From: Acidovorax sp. NB1
GTDB lineage: Bacteria; Pseudomonadota; Gammaproteobacteria; Burkholderiales; Burkholderiaceae_C
NCBI RefSeq assembly: GCF_005405905.1
Contig: NZ_BJHU01000010.1
Coordinates: forward strand, 1-64,000
Length of the DNA: 64,000 nucleotides
Direction of reading: 5' to 3'
The notes beneath the pieces were generated by a model that worked only from the letters and a program-made list of their open reading frames with translations, was not told the origin of the DNA and searched no databases. Each line of letters begins with the position of its first letter. Positions within the stretch are counted from its first letter, which is position 1. The position numbers and the translations under genes are program-made. Below are positions 8,866 through 18,978 of this stretch, in pieces.

Positions 8866-9336
8866 TCAACGAGTGAGCCATGACTTAATCCGTGCCCAGA
8901 CGCTCCGCGACGAGTGGTTCGTCTCTTGCACAGCTGTGCTGGGCACACGGTCAGCCGCCTGGGTAACTACGCTGGGTTGGGCGTCTGCCGTCTTGCCGAA
9001 ATAGGCGGCTTTGGCCTTTTTGTCTCGACGACGTTCTGCTTCGACCTGGGCGTTTGACCAAGGGCCGGCCTCCAACACGCGGTTCCGGCGTATCACGTAG
9101 TGGGACCGGCACTTCTGGTTCCAGTTGCCCACCGACGGATCAAGCGAGACCGACTCACCGTCGAATGTCATGCGCCAGTCTGTCGGCGTAAATGGCGTCA
9201 CGACTCGGTCGCCACAGCCGCAGCAGCACGAGTGAACTGCGGTCGCGTATTCCACCGAGATGTACAGCACGCCGGGATCCAGCTCGCGAGGGACATTGCG
9301 GACGAAGCGATGCTCCAGAATCTGGTGACGCATCAT
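8866..9336 (-). CDS. Cys-rich small protein of the ubiquitin-like operon (DUF6527-like)
   Basis: This 156-residue protein has a probable zinc-binding core at residues 37-79 (HSCCCGCG, then GNWNQKCRSHYVI), a pattern I associate with DUF6527 proteins that sit beside multi-ubiquitin and ThiF genes. The C-terminal third is basic and low-complexity and looks disordered. The ATG at 9336 overlaps the TGA of the E1-like gene (ATGA), which fixes the start; longer upstream starts would overlap that gene extensively. A treble-clef or RING-like role as an E3-type adaptor is possible but only inferred from Cys/His spacing and context. It is the last gene of the six-gene operon and converges on the restriction gene. 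Confidence 0.72.
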   Translation of the reverse strand: MMRHQILEHRFVRNVPRELDPGVLYISVEYATAVHSCCCGCGDRVVTPFTPTDWRMTFDGESVSLDPSVGNWNQKCRSHYVIRRNRVLEAGPWSNAQVEAERRRDKKAKAAYFGKTADAQPSVVTQAADRVPSTAVQETNHSSRSVWARIKSWLTR

Positions 9337-10514
9337 GTCTGGTCTCCATTGAGCAGCATGCCGCCATCGGTGGTGTACGTGCTGTGGTGTTCGTTTTCCA
9401 GATCGCGGTAGAAACCGCGGAGCTTCTTCCACTTCACCACCGCCAGGCACGCGTTCAGCGCATTCAGGTCGGCCACCTGGATGTTGGACGCATACAGGTC
9501 CTGGCCACCACCGCCGGCGAAGGAGATGCGGCCCTGGTGGACGTGTTCGCGCTTCTCTGGCGTGCTCGTCGTGACGCGCAGGATGCCGCCGAGGCTGCCG
9601 TTCGTGAGTTCCAGGCCCATGCCAACGTCGATGAAGGGCACGCCTAGGGCCTCAAGCTTGGCCACGACGGCGCGCTTCTCCTCGCCGGCATCCATGCTGA
9701 GGAACGCAAAGGTGATGCCGTCCAGCAGGCCGAGCGTCTCCACCTTCATCTCCACAGGGTGCGCCTCGATGAAGCGGTGCATGCGCCCGTAGATGCCCTT
9801 CAAGTAGTGCACCTTCATCGGGGCATCCCGCAGCTCCTCCAGGGTCGGCGCACCGGGCGCACGGAAGGCGTTGTGCGACAGGAAGACGTCGGGGTCGAAC
9901 AGGTGAATCTGCTTGACGGGTGTCTTCGCCAAGAAGTCGAGGATGTAGCTGCCGGTCCCGCCGAGGCCGATGATGGCCACGACTTCCTGCTCCAGCTTGG
10001 CGGCCAGCGCGCCGATCCCGACGCGGCTGGAGGCCGTGTCGAGGTAGTTGAAAATGCTGGCCTCGTCTTCCTCGTCGCCGCCGCGGAACACGCGCGGGCT
10101 GAGGCCCGGCTGCAGCACCGCAGCCGGCCCGGACACGATGGTCGCGTAGGTCGACATCTTCGCGTAGTAGTCCGCGTAGCCCTGATCGCTCGGTTTGCTG
10201 GAGAAGGTGAACCGCGCCTTGAGCCCGTGGCCGAGGTCGGTGTTCGGCTCGGCATGCGAGATGCCTTGCAGGCACGTCCCGTCGGCATTGCATGGGAAGT
10301 CGCCATCCCAGTTCATGACGTGCGTTTCGGGCTTGCGGGTGCGGTCGCCGGCCAGGTCAAGGGCCGACGACAGCGTGCCGAAGCGAACCTGGCGCTGTGC
10401 GTCTACGTAGGGCACCTCCAGCATCACCAGGAGGCTCCCCTGGATGCGCATGAAGTAACCCTCCGAACGAAGGCGGGCCAGGTCGGAATTAAGACTGAAC
10501 AGTGCGCGTGACAT
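9333..10514 (-). CDS. E1-like ThiF-family adenylyltransferase with extra N-terminal domain
   Basis: This 393-residue protein has a C-terminal ThiF/E1 adenylation domain: the nucleotide loop GLGGTGS at 183-189, then FDPDVFLSHNAFR carrying Asp207, Asp209, Asn215 and Arg218, matching the E1 Mg-ATP contacts. The enzyme class adenylates a C-terminal carboxylate of a ubiquitin-like protein. The N-terminal approximately 150 residues (a DUF6791-like domain, by recollection) contain Pro74-Cys75 and Gly79-Thr-Cys81, reminiscent of the E2 P-x-G-x-C signature, so an E2-like role is conceivable. Its start overlaps the tri-ubiquitin-like gene by 26 bases, suggesting translational coupling. No cyclase or JAB peptidase is present, so it is neither CBASS Cap2 nor a Bil operon. 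Confidence 0.88.
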   Translation of the reverse strand: MSRALFSLNSDLARLRSEGYFMRIQGSLLVMLEVPYVDAQRQVRFGTLSSALDLAGDRTRKPETHVMNWDGDFPCNADGTCLQGISHAEPNTDLGHGLKARFTFSSKPSDQGYADYYAKMSTYATIVSGPAAVLQPGLSPRVFRGGDEEDEASIFNYLDTASSRVGIGALAAKLEQEVVAIIGLGGTGSYILDFLAKTPVKQIHLFDPDVFLSHNAFRAPGAPTLEELRDAPMKVHYLKGIYGRMHRFIEAHPVEMKVETLGLLDGITFAFLSMDAGEEKRAVVAKLEALGVPFIDVGMGLELTNGSLGGILRVTTSTPEKREHVHQGRISFAGGGGQDLYASNIQVADLNALNACLAVVKWKKLRGFYRDLENEHHSTYTTDGGMLLNGDQT

Positions 10515-11238
10515 TGAAGATGGTTCCTTTCTTCTTGACTTCGACGGAGCCGCCCTCGCCGAGCTCGCCGGCGTGGGGGAGCGAGGCCGCGTTGCGGTAG
10601 GTCATCGAGAACTTCACGTTGGTCTCGCCGGCCGCGTTCGGGTAGTACAGCTTGACCACCTGCTCGAAGGTGACGAGCTTGTCCGGCACGGTCTTCTCTT
10701 CAGAGTTGACCAAAATGATGTAGCCCGTTTCCGGCTTGGGCGCAGTGATGAAGCGCTCGATGCCCGGCGCGTCGAGGTTGATGCGCTCGTCCGGGTCGAT
10801 CAAGCGATCTTCGCCGCCGCGAACCTCCAGGAACACGGCCTCATCCGGCGACGTATCGGCAAGGTCGTACAGGACGCTGCCCAACATGTCGGCGCGGCCC
10901 CAGGCCAGCTGGCGGTCGTTCAGGGAGAACTTGAAGTCGCGGTCGGACTTGAACGCGATGAAGCGTTCAGCGCCCTTTCCGCGCAGGTCGAAGGTCTCGT
11001 CGAGGCGAACGTCCTCGAAGTCACCCGTGTCCAGGTAGGCGAACAGGATGTAGTCCGCACGGTGGTCCAGGCCCGCGCTGGCCAGGATTTGCCGGCCAGT
11101 GGGAACTGGGTCCGGCACGTCGATGTGGCGGAAGGTCAGTCCTTCCAAGCCAAAGCGGATACGGTAGGCGGCAGCCTCCCGCAGAGGACGGTCCTCACGG
11201 ATCGCGTCGCCAACGTCGTCAAAGTCAGGATGTTTCAT
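10489..11238 (-). CDS. Protein of three tandem ubiquitin-like domains (multiubiquitin)
   Basis: A 249-residue protein made of three diverged repeats at about residues 25-97, 102-168 and 172-249. Each begins with a beta-strand-like segment (YRIRFGLEG, FKFSLNDRQ, YIILVNSEE) and ends with a matching block (GKGAERFIAFK, APGIERFITAPK, KKGTIFNVTRTV). This is the architecture of the Multi_ubiq family, whose members are substrates or scaffolds for adjacent E1-like enzymes. The chain ends VQS without a Gly-Gly, so either it is not activated at its C-terminus in the eukaryotic manner, or another residue is used. A good AAGGA precedes ATG 11238, and an 84-base gap with a small hairpin (about 11258-11278) separates it from the helicase gene. 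Confidence 0.87.
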   Translation of the reverse strand: MKHPDFDDVGDAIREDRPLREAAAYRIRFGLEGLTFRHIDVPDPVPTGRQILASAGLDHRADYILFAYLDTGDFEDVRLDETFDLRGKGAERFIAFKSDRDFKFSLNDRQLAWGRADMLGSVLYDLADTSPDEAVFLEVRGGEDRLIDPDERINLDAPGIERFITAPKPETGYIILVNSEEKTVPDKLVTFEQVVKLYYPNAAGETNVKFSMTYRNAASLPHAGELGEGGSVEVKKKGTIFNVTRTVQS

Positions 11239-11322
11239 AGGGTCCTTGTGGTTGCTGTAGCGAGGTTTTTCTCGCCTACAACCGCCTAATCGAACCCACC
11301 GGACATCGCCGGTAAACTTTCT

Positions 11323-14300
11323 TTAAAAGCTTTTCGAGAGCGTGCCTGGCGGAACTGCGCCGCACACAAAAAAGGCCGGGCAGTTAGGGCAGATAGCGTC
11401 CGACGCTTCGGTCTTGAACTGGCCGGCCCGGATGCCACGGAAAATGTCACCCAGCTTGTCCTGGCGGTTGCTCAGTTCCTTGGGGGAAAGGGTCAATGGC
11501 TTGGATTCAGCGTCCGCCAGGTAAACGAGCTCGACGCTGGCGTCGGGGAATGCGGCCCTGGAGGCCAGCACGAAGGCTGCGGCTCCAACGTCCTTACCGT
11601 CACCGCTGGACGCGTGGCCCGTCTTCACCCGGCGCAAGGTCCTGAAGCCGTCTCGCACCAGGACTTCGTCTGGGGTGACCTCTACCTCGTGGTCGCCGAT
11701 CGACACACGAAGCGCGGTCGGTGCTTCGACAACCGCTCCAGCTCTGGACTCTAGGAAGTATCGGAGCATCGTCGTCGCCATCGCGCGGTAGTCCTCGACG
11801 TAGCCGTGCTCATGCAGACCGTGGGTGACAAACGCCTTTGAGAGCAGCTCATCGAGCTTTCCCGTCGACGCGCCCCCTTGCGCCACGACGGCGCGGTAGA
11901 CTTCGCGGATCGCCTCGTGCATCTGCATGAACGAGCTCGTCCGGCGGCGACCGCCCACATGCAGCAGGTGCGTGTACAGAAACCGTCGGGCGCAAGACTC
12001 GTAGAGCCCGACTGCATCGGAACTGAAGCGCGGTGTCCCGGAGAAGGCGACAGGAATCATCGCCTCATCGGGAGCCGGAGGCATGACGGTGGACGGCGTC
12101 GTCGGGCGCGAATTGACAGGCCCGATCCGCTCCAGGAACGGCGATAGCGCTCTAGCGCGCCCGGACGCCGTCGCGGTGGCCCCGTAGAACGCCAAGCGAT
12201 TCCTCGCACGGGACATGGCGACGTAGAACAGGCACTCCTGTTCCTCGTTGTGGGCTGCTCGTGCGACGTCTTCAGCGCTGCCTTGGCTTCCGGCAATCAT
12301 TCCCGTTGGTTGAGGGCATTTCGACGTCCGAAGCGACCCCGGGATCGAGTCCTTGTTGACGCCGGCGATGTGGACCGCGGGAAACTCAAGCCCCTTGGAA
12401 CCGTGGATCGTCATCAGGCGGACTGCGTCGATACCCTGGGCTGCTGCAGGCAGTTGCCTCAGGTCCCTGTCGTCTCTGAGGCGAAGCAGCCTTCGTACAC
12501 GGTCGGACAGCCGCTGGATCGGGAGTCCCTGGGCATTCGGTTGCACCCGAACGAAGTTCATGAATTGCCAGATCGCGATACCTTGCGCCTGCTCCGGTAC
12601 GCTGGTCGATCCAGCGATGCGTGCTGCTTGCCTGGTTCGGTCCAACAGGAGCGTCGCCAGTACGGCCCAAGGCTGCGATGTCGCATCGAAGCCAGCAAGG
12701 GCCGCATGGAGGGCAGCCAGCGCCGCTTGCCCCGCTGGCGTTACCTCGGCCGGGGCGCCAAGTCGCCATGCACCTGGTTCCGCGTTGGTTCCCCGGAGAT
12801 GCTCAAAGACTCGCACAGCGTCTTCCAAGCCCATCGTGAACTCTGGCCAGCAGGCGGTTCGGATCAATCCCATCGCACGCCTGTCGACAAGAAGCGTCAA
12901 CACGGCAACGAGGTCCTTCACTTCCGGCCGCTCAAACAGGCTGCCCAAGAAAAGCACTGGAATTCCTGCGCGCTCGAGTTCCCGCCCGATATCCGACAGC
13001 CGATCATTCCCGCGGCACAGGACGGCCTGGTCGCGATACCGGTATCCCTCTGCGCGGAGCTCTTCGATGCCATCCGCGATAGCCGCTGTCAGCAAGGGTG
13101 TGCTGCCCACCGTGATGACCTCCGGTAGCTTGCCACCAGGGCCTCGATCCGCTTCGAGCGCCTGCTCGCCATCGGCTGCAGACATTCCCGTAGCAAACGT
13201 CGAAAAGGCATGGACCATTTCCGAGGTGGAGCGGTAGTTGACCTCCAGGCTGTCGCGTACCGCGCCAGGGAAATCCTCACGCCCGAAGCGGGACATGTTG
13301 AACGACGAGGCACCGCGAAACCGGTAGATGGATTGCTTGGCGTCTCCCACCACCCATAGGTTGACGCCCGTTGGCTTCAGCGCCGCCAGGAGCCGCACGC
13401 TGCTGCGATTCACGTCCTGGTACTCGTCAACCAGGATGTGGTCATAGTCGCTCTGAAGCTGAACTCGAACTGCGTCATCACTCTCCAGCAGCAGCACCGG
13501 CCGCATGACCAGGTCACCGAAGTCCACGCACTGGGAGACTGCCTTCAGCTCCTCGTAGCGCGCATAGACCTTGGCGACCTCTGCTACCTTCTCGGCGGCT
13601 TCCTTCGTACTTGGGTCGGTTGCCGTCGCACGCATAGCTGTGGCCAGCACCTGATACCTAGCGGCATCAACAACCTCATCCTTTGCGCGTGACACCGCGG
13701 TCAAGATGTCTGCCGCTGTCTGCGATGGATCGTATAGGTTGCGGTAATGGGTCAGGCCGAGTCGAGGGAACTCATTCTCAAGAAGCTCCACGGCCTCGGT
13801 TCGATCCATCAGACGAGGATCGGCTGGCAGGTTGCACCGGTCGTTGAATCGCCGCAGGATGTCCAGGCCGAAGCTATGAAAGGTTCCGATGCAGAGTGCC
13901 GCGGCATCCTTCGGCCGCTTCAACGCGATCCGCTCAGTCATCTCTCCAGCGGCCTTGTTCGAGAAGGTCAGGAGAAGGATGCGCCGTGGGTCAATGCCTT
14001 CGTCCAGCAAGCTTTCGACACGCGCAACGAGCGTGCGGGTCTTCCCAGTTCCTGGCCCAGCCTGAAGTAGGAATGCAGCGCCGCGATGCTGAGCCGCGTC
14101 ACGCTGCTTGTCGTTGAGAGGAATTTCAACGGGGTCGGCTTCAGCGGCGACCTGAATGGCTGGCAGGAGCAGCGCATCGAGCATCTGCTGAGCGACGACT
14201 TCGAATGGAGCACCTAGCCGCCCTGCAATATCAGAACAGGTTTGGCCCTGAACAACATGCAAGTCAACAATCAGAGACCTCGGTAGAAGAAGCTCCCTGG

Positions 14301-14709
14301 CAAAGAGGTCCATTTGGACTTCTCGACGCTGTCGGCGGCTGTAGTCGACGACCCGATCCATCCCGACAGGAGCAGCTTCCGAGGTACGAGCTGGGTCAAT
14401 GTGGGCCGCTGGCTCGGATGCCTCTTCTCCATCGCCCAGTTCGGCGTGCCCGATTTCATGCGCAACCAGGAAAGCTTGGTCGAAAGGTGAGCCATCGACC
14501 TCATGGAGGATGAGCGGAAGGTCTGGATCAAAGGAGGCTCGGCCACCATCGAGCATCGCGGCGCCGGGAGCGCAGGTCTCGACGGTGATCCCGAGGTCGT
14601 TCGCTACGCCAACAGCGAACTCGTACGGGGACCAGGGGTTGCGCCCGCGCTGGACGGCCTCATCGTGTAGTCGCCGAGCATGCTGTCGCGCCAGCTCTAT
14701 CGGGTCCAT
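11323..14709 (-). CDS. ImmA/IrrE-like peptidase fused to UvrD-family helicase with RecB-like C-terminus
   Basis: This 1128-residue protein starts with an ImmA/IrrE-type metallopeptidase: HEIGH at 84-88 and a later E-x-x-x-D-x-FA-x-ELLLP element near 130-143. A superfamily 1A helicase follows with Walker A AGPGTGKT (217-224) and a DEYQD box. The C-terminus resembles AddB/RecB-type nucleases, with CARRFLY and a final CPNCPAFFVC cluster that may ligate an iron-sulphur centre. The expected (D/E)-x-K reads R-V-K (RRVKTG), so nuclease activity may be lost. ImmA/IrrE peptidases usually cleave repressors in response to damage, and UvrD-like enzymes process damaged DNA. Its start lies two bases after the preceding stop with GAGGAG upstream. 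Confidence 0.88.
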   Translation of the reverse strand: MDPIELARQHARRLHDEAVQRGRNPWSPYEFAVGVANDLGITVETCAPGAAMLDGGRASFDPDLPLILHEVDGSPFDQAFLVAHEIGHAELGDGEEASEPAAHIDPARTSEAAPVGMDRVVDYSRRQRREVQMDLFARELLLPRSLIVDLHVVQGQTCSDIAGRLGAPFEVVAQQMLDALLLPAIQVAAEADPVEIPLNDKQRDAAQHRGAAFLLQAGPGTGKTRTLVARVESLLDEGIDPRRILLLTFSNKAAGEMTERIALKRPKDAAALCIGTFHSFGLDILRRFNDRCNLPADPRLMDRTEAVELLENEFPRLGLTHYRNLYDPSQTAADILTAVSRAKDEVVDAARYQVLATAMRATATDPSTKEAAEKVAEVAKVYARYEELKAVSQCVDFGDLVMRPVLLLESDDAVRVQLQSDYDHILVDEYQDVNRSSVRLLAALKPTGVNLWVVGDAKQSIYRFRGASSFNMSRFGREDFPGAVRDSLEVNYRSTSEMVHAFSTFATGMSAADGEQALEADRGPGGKLPEVITVGSTPLLTAAIADGIEELRAEGYRYRDQAVLCRGNDRLSDIGRELERAGIPVLFLGSLFERPEVKDLVAVLTLLVDRRAMGLIRTACWPEFTMGLEDAVRVFEHLRGTNAEPGAWRLGAPAEVTPAGQAALAALHAALAGFDATSQPWAVLATLLLDRTRQAARIAGSTSVPEQAQGIAIWQFMNFVRVQPNAQGLPIQRLSDRVRRLLRLRDDRDLRQLPAAAQGIDAVRLMTIHGSKGLEFPAVHIAGVNKDSIPGSLRTSKCPQPTGMIAGSQGSAEDVARAAHNEEQECLFYVAMSRARNRLAFYGATATASGRARALSPFLERIGPVNSRPTTPSTVMPPAPDEAMIPVAFSGTPRFSSDAVGLYESCARRFLYTHLLHVGGRRRTSSFMQMHEAIREVYRAVVAQGGASTGKLDELLSKAFVTHGLHEHGYVEDYRAMATTMLRYFLESRAGAVVEAPTALRVSIGDHEVEVTPDEVLVRDGFRTLRRVKTGHASSGDGKDVGAAAFVLASRAAFPDASVELVYLADAESKPLTLSPKELSNRQDKLGDIFRGIRAGQFKTEASDAICPNCPAFFVCGAVPPGTLSKSF

Positions 14710-14711
14710 GG

Positions 14712-15278
14712 CTACTCCTCGCGGAGTAGGTTCGAAATGCTCTGTTCGTCGACGCCAGCGTCTTTCAACACTCTCTCGAACGACACTTTCTCAGGAGTTG
14801 CGGGCTTGACTGTCGACTTTCTTGCACGAGCCAGGGGTGTCTCGGGAGGAAGAACGAGGTACGAGACCAGTGTCTCAGTCGACGTCTGCAGCGCCTCAGC
14901 CATCTTCGCCAGAACCCGTTGGGGCAAGGTTGCGACCTCTATCCGACGTTCTCGGAACGCTAGGCCAACCTGCATAGGTAAGGACAGCAATCTGATGGCA
15001 TCGGCAAACACCTTGGCTGGGGCAGCTTGTAAAGCTTGAAGCGTAACAACATCCTCCCGAAGACGTGCCATGCCTGCTGCAACGAGTTCGAAATCGGCGG
15101 TACTAGGGGGAATATCTTCGTCGAACTCACGAGTCAACTCCATGGATAGATCCGTGAGAGCCATAGAGTGCTCTGGGTAGCGCGCAAGGTATCGCTGCAG
15201 AACGCCGGCTCCCGGTTCGAAATCCATGGCGAACGCTCTCAGGACATCATCTTTTGTAACTTGTGGCTGCGGTGCCAT
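14712..15278 (-). CDS. Uncharacterised partner of the sigma-like factor
   Basis: This 188-residue protein is soluble and mostly helical, with no transmembrane segment and no motif I recognise. The ATG at 15278 overlaps the sigma gene stop by one base (TGATG) and GGGGAGG precedes it, so the two are translationally coupled. A gene placed directly after a sigma gene is often an anti-sigma or co-regulator. The conserved-looking C-terminal segment (KVSFERVLKDAGVDEQ) could be a peptidase or binding target. The ImmA/IrrE-type protease in the next gene would be a natural switch acting on it; this is inference. Confidence 0.65.
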   Translation of the reverse strand: MAPQPQVTKDDVLRAFAMDFEPGAGVLQRYLARYPEHSMALTDLSMELTREFDEDIPPSTADFELVAAGMARLREDVVTLQALQAAPAKVFADAIRLLSLPMQVGLAFRERRIEVATLPQRVLAKMAEALQTSTETLVSYLVLPPETPLARARKSTVKPATPEKVSFERVLKDAGVDEQSISNLLREE

Positions 15279-16054
15279 CACGTCCTCCCCTTGCGCTCAA
15301 GGCGCAGCTTTAGGGATGCAAAGGCTTTGTCGCGATGCGTGCGAATGGTCTTCTCAGATTTCCCCAGCACTTTGCTGATGGACTCGATCGAGGGGTCATT
15401 GGACTCTATGGGAATGTCTTGGCGCCACATCACGACGATCCTCCTTTGGAACTCAGGTAGGCTGTCAATCGCCTCATCAAGGAGGCGCCGGTAATCTTTT
15501 TTGTCGAGTTCGTCGGCGTCGAATGGGTTGTAGTCTCCCACGGCTAATTCGACTTGGGCGGAAACCTCGCCATCCTCCGTCTCGATTTCAGCAGTCCGGT
15601 TCTCATGTTTCCAGTGCTGGGCGTTTGCATCCCGACGATCCGCCGCGACCGCGCTGTTGAAGTTGACTTCGTAGTAATCAAGGCGGTCGTCATACTGCTT
15701 TCGGTCGCTGAGAAGCAGGTCGACGAAGTGGTCGCGGACGTCCTCGCGGATATTCATCTTGGTCAATGAGACCGTTTTGCCACCAGCGTCGGCGACAGAA
15801 GGGACTCGACGGGCCACACGAAGCAGGAGCTTCTCGGTCAGTTTGTCGCGGTGGGCACCGGCCGCCGCATTGCGCACGAAGTACAGCAACGCTTCGGGGG
15901 AGACGAATTCGGGGTCGTTTACCTGCCACAGGTCGGCTCGCCGCTCCAGTTCGGCAGCACTGATTTCAGCGAGGGCCTGAATTTCGAATTCGACCTTATC
16001 TCGCCTGAAGTAAGGCGTGCCGTCGAGCTTGTGCTTACGAAGAGAGCGTGCCAT
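15278..16054 (-). CDS. Sigma-70-like factor heading the ubiquitin-like operon
   Basis: This 258-residue protein ends with a sigma region 4-like helix-turn-helix (ESISKVLGKSEKTIRTHRDK, about residues 220-245), preceded by SLPEFQRRIVVMWRQ, the usual region 4 lead-in. The middle (about 105-160) has a helical stretch that could correspond to region 2, though weaker. The N-terminal 80 residues are unassigned. GAGGA sits seven bases before ATG 16054. It is the first gene of the operon and could direct transcription of the operon itself or a wider stress regulon. It could also be only a sigma-like DNA-binding regulator without core-binding ability. Confidence 0.7.
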   Translation of the reverse strand: MARSLRKHKLDGTPYFRRDKVEFEIQALAEISAAELERRADLWQVNDPEFVSPEALLYFVRNAAAGAHRDKLTEKLLLRVARRVPSVADAGGKTVSLTKMNIREDVRDHFVDLLLSDRKQYDDRLDYYEVNFNSAVAADRRDANAQHWKHENRTAEIETEDGEVSAQVELAVGDYNPFDADELDKKDYRRLLDEAIDSLPEFQRRIVVMWRQDIPIESNDPSIESISKVLGKSEKTIRTHRDKAFASLKLRLERKGRT

Positions 16055-16169
16055 GCCAAATCCTCAAGCATTAACCATCACAAAGCGCATCGGCCAAAAG
16101 GGGTTCATGGCTTTCGCGCCTTATGGTCCGCAATTTCGTACCTTATGCCTCGCTCAACACGCGGCCGTG

Positions 16170-16197
16170 ATTTGCAAGTAGTGAGAATATTTGCAAG
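16170..16197 (-). promoter_or_regulatory. Paired direct repeats upstream of the sigma-led operon
   Basis: Two copies of ATTTGCAAG on the plus strand (16170-16178 and 16189-16197) start 19 bases apart, about two helical turns, and are 116-143 bases upstream of the sigma gene. The spacing suits a dimeric regulator or a sigma-type promoter element. Downstream of gyrB there is no clear terminator in the 16055-16217 gap, so read-through from gyrB is possible. Function is inferred only from the repeat and its position. Confidence 0.35.
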
Positions 16198-16217
16198 ATC
16201 AATGAGAACCTACACTA

Positions 16218-18875
<2,658 letters not shown>

Positions 18876-18903
18876 TCAAATTGGGCTCTACCGCCTACCC
18901 AGT

Positions 18904-18930
18904 AAGCGCTAGTAGCTATCAATACGATAG
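18904..18930. repeat. Short copy of the AGCTATC palindromic repeat upstream of gyrB
   Basis: The bases AGCGCTAGTAGCTATCAATAC and flanks resemble the AT-rich core of the dispersed family seen at 31871, 44131, 52006 and 61022. It lies in the leader between dnaN and gyrB, and is shorter than the other copies. Confidence 0.45.
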
Positions 18931-18978
18931 TAAACGGGGTGCAGCTGCGTGGCTGTGCGGCAGGTGGGAGGGGCCGCC

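Noticed and set aside
9333..11238. CBASS-type or Bil-type ubiquitin-like system
   Set aside because: No cyclic-oligonucleotide cyclase, no JAB peptidase and no separate E2 are in the window, so neither known type can be claimed.
16055..16217. gyrB truncated by the island
   Set aside because: The gyrB C-terminus ends with the conserved ALRAGNIDV and a normal stop, so the gene is intact.
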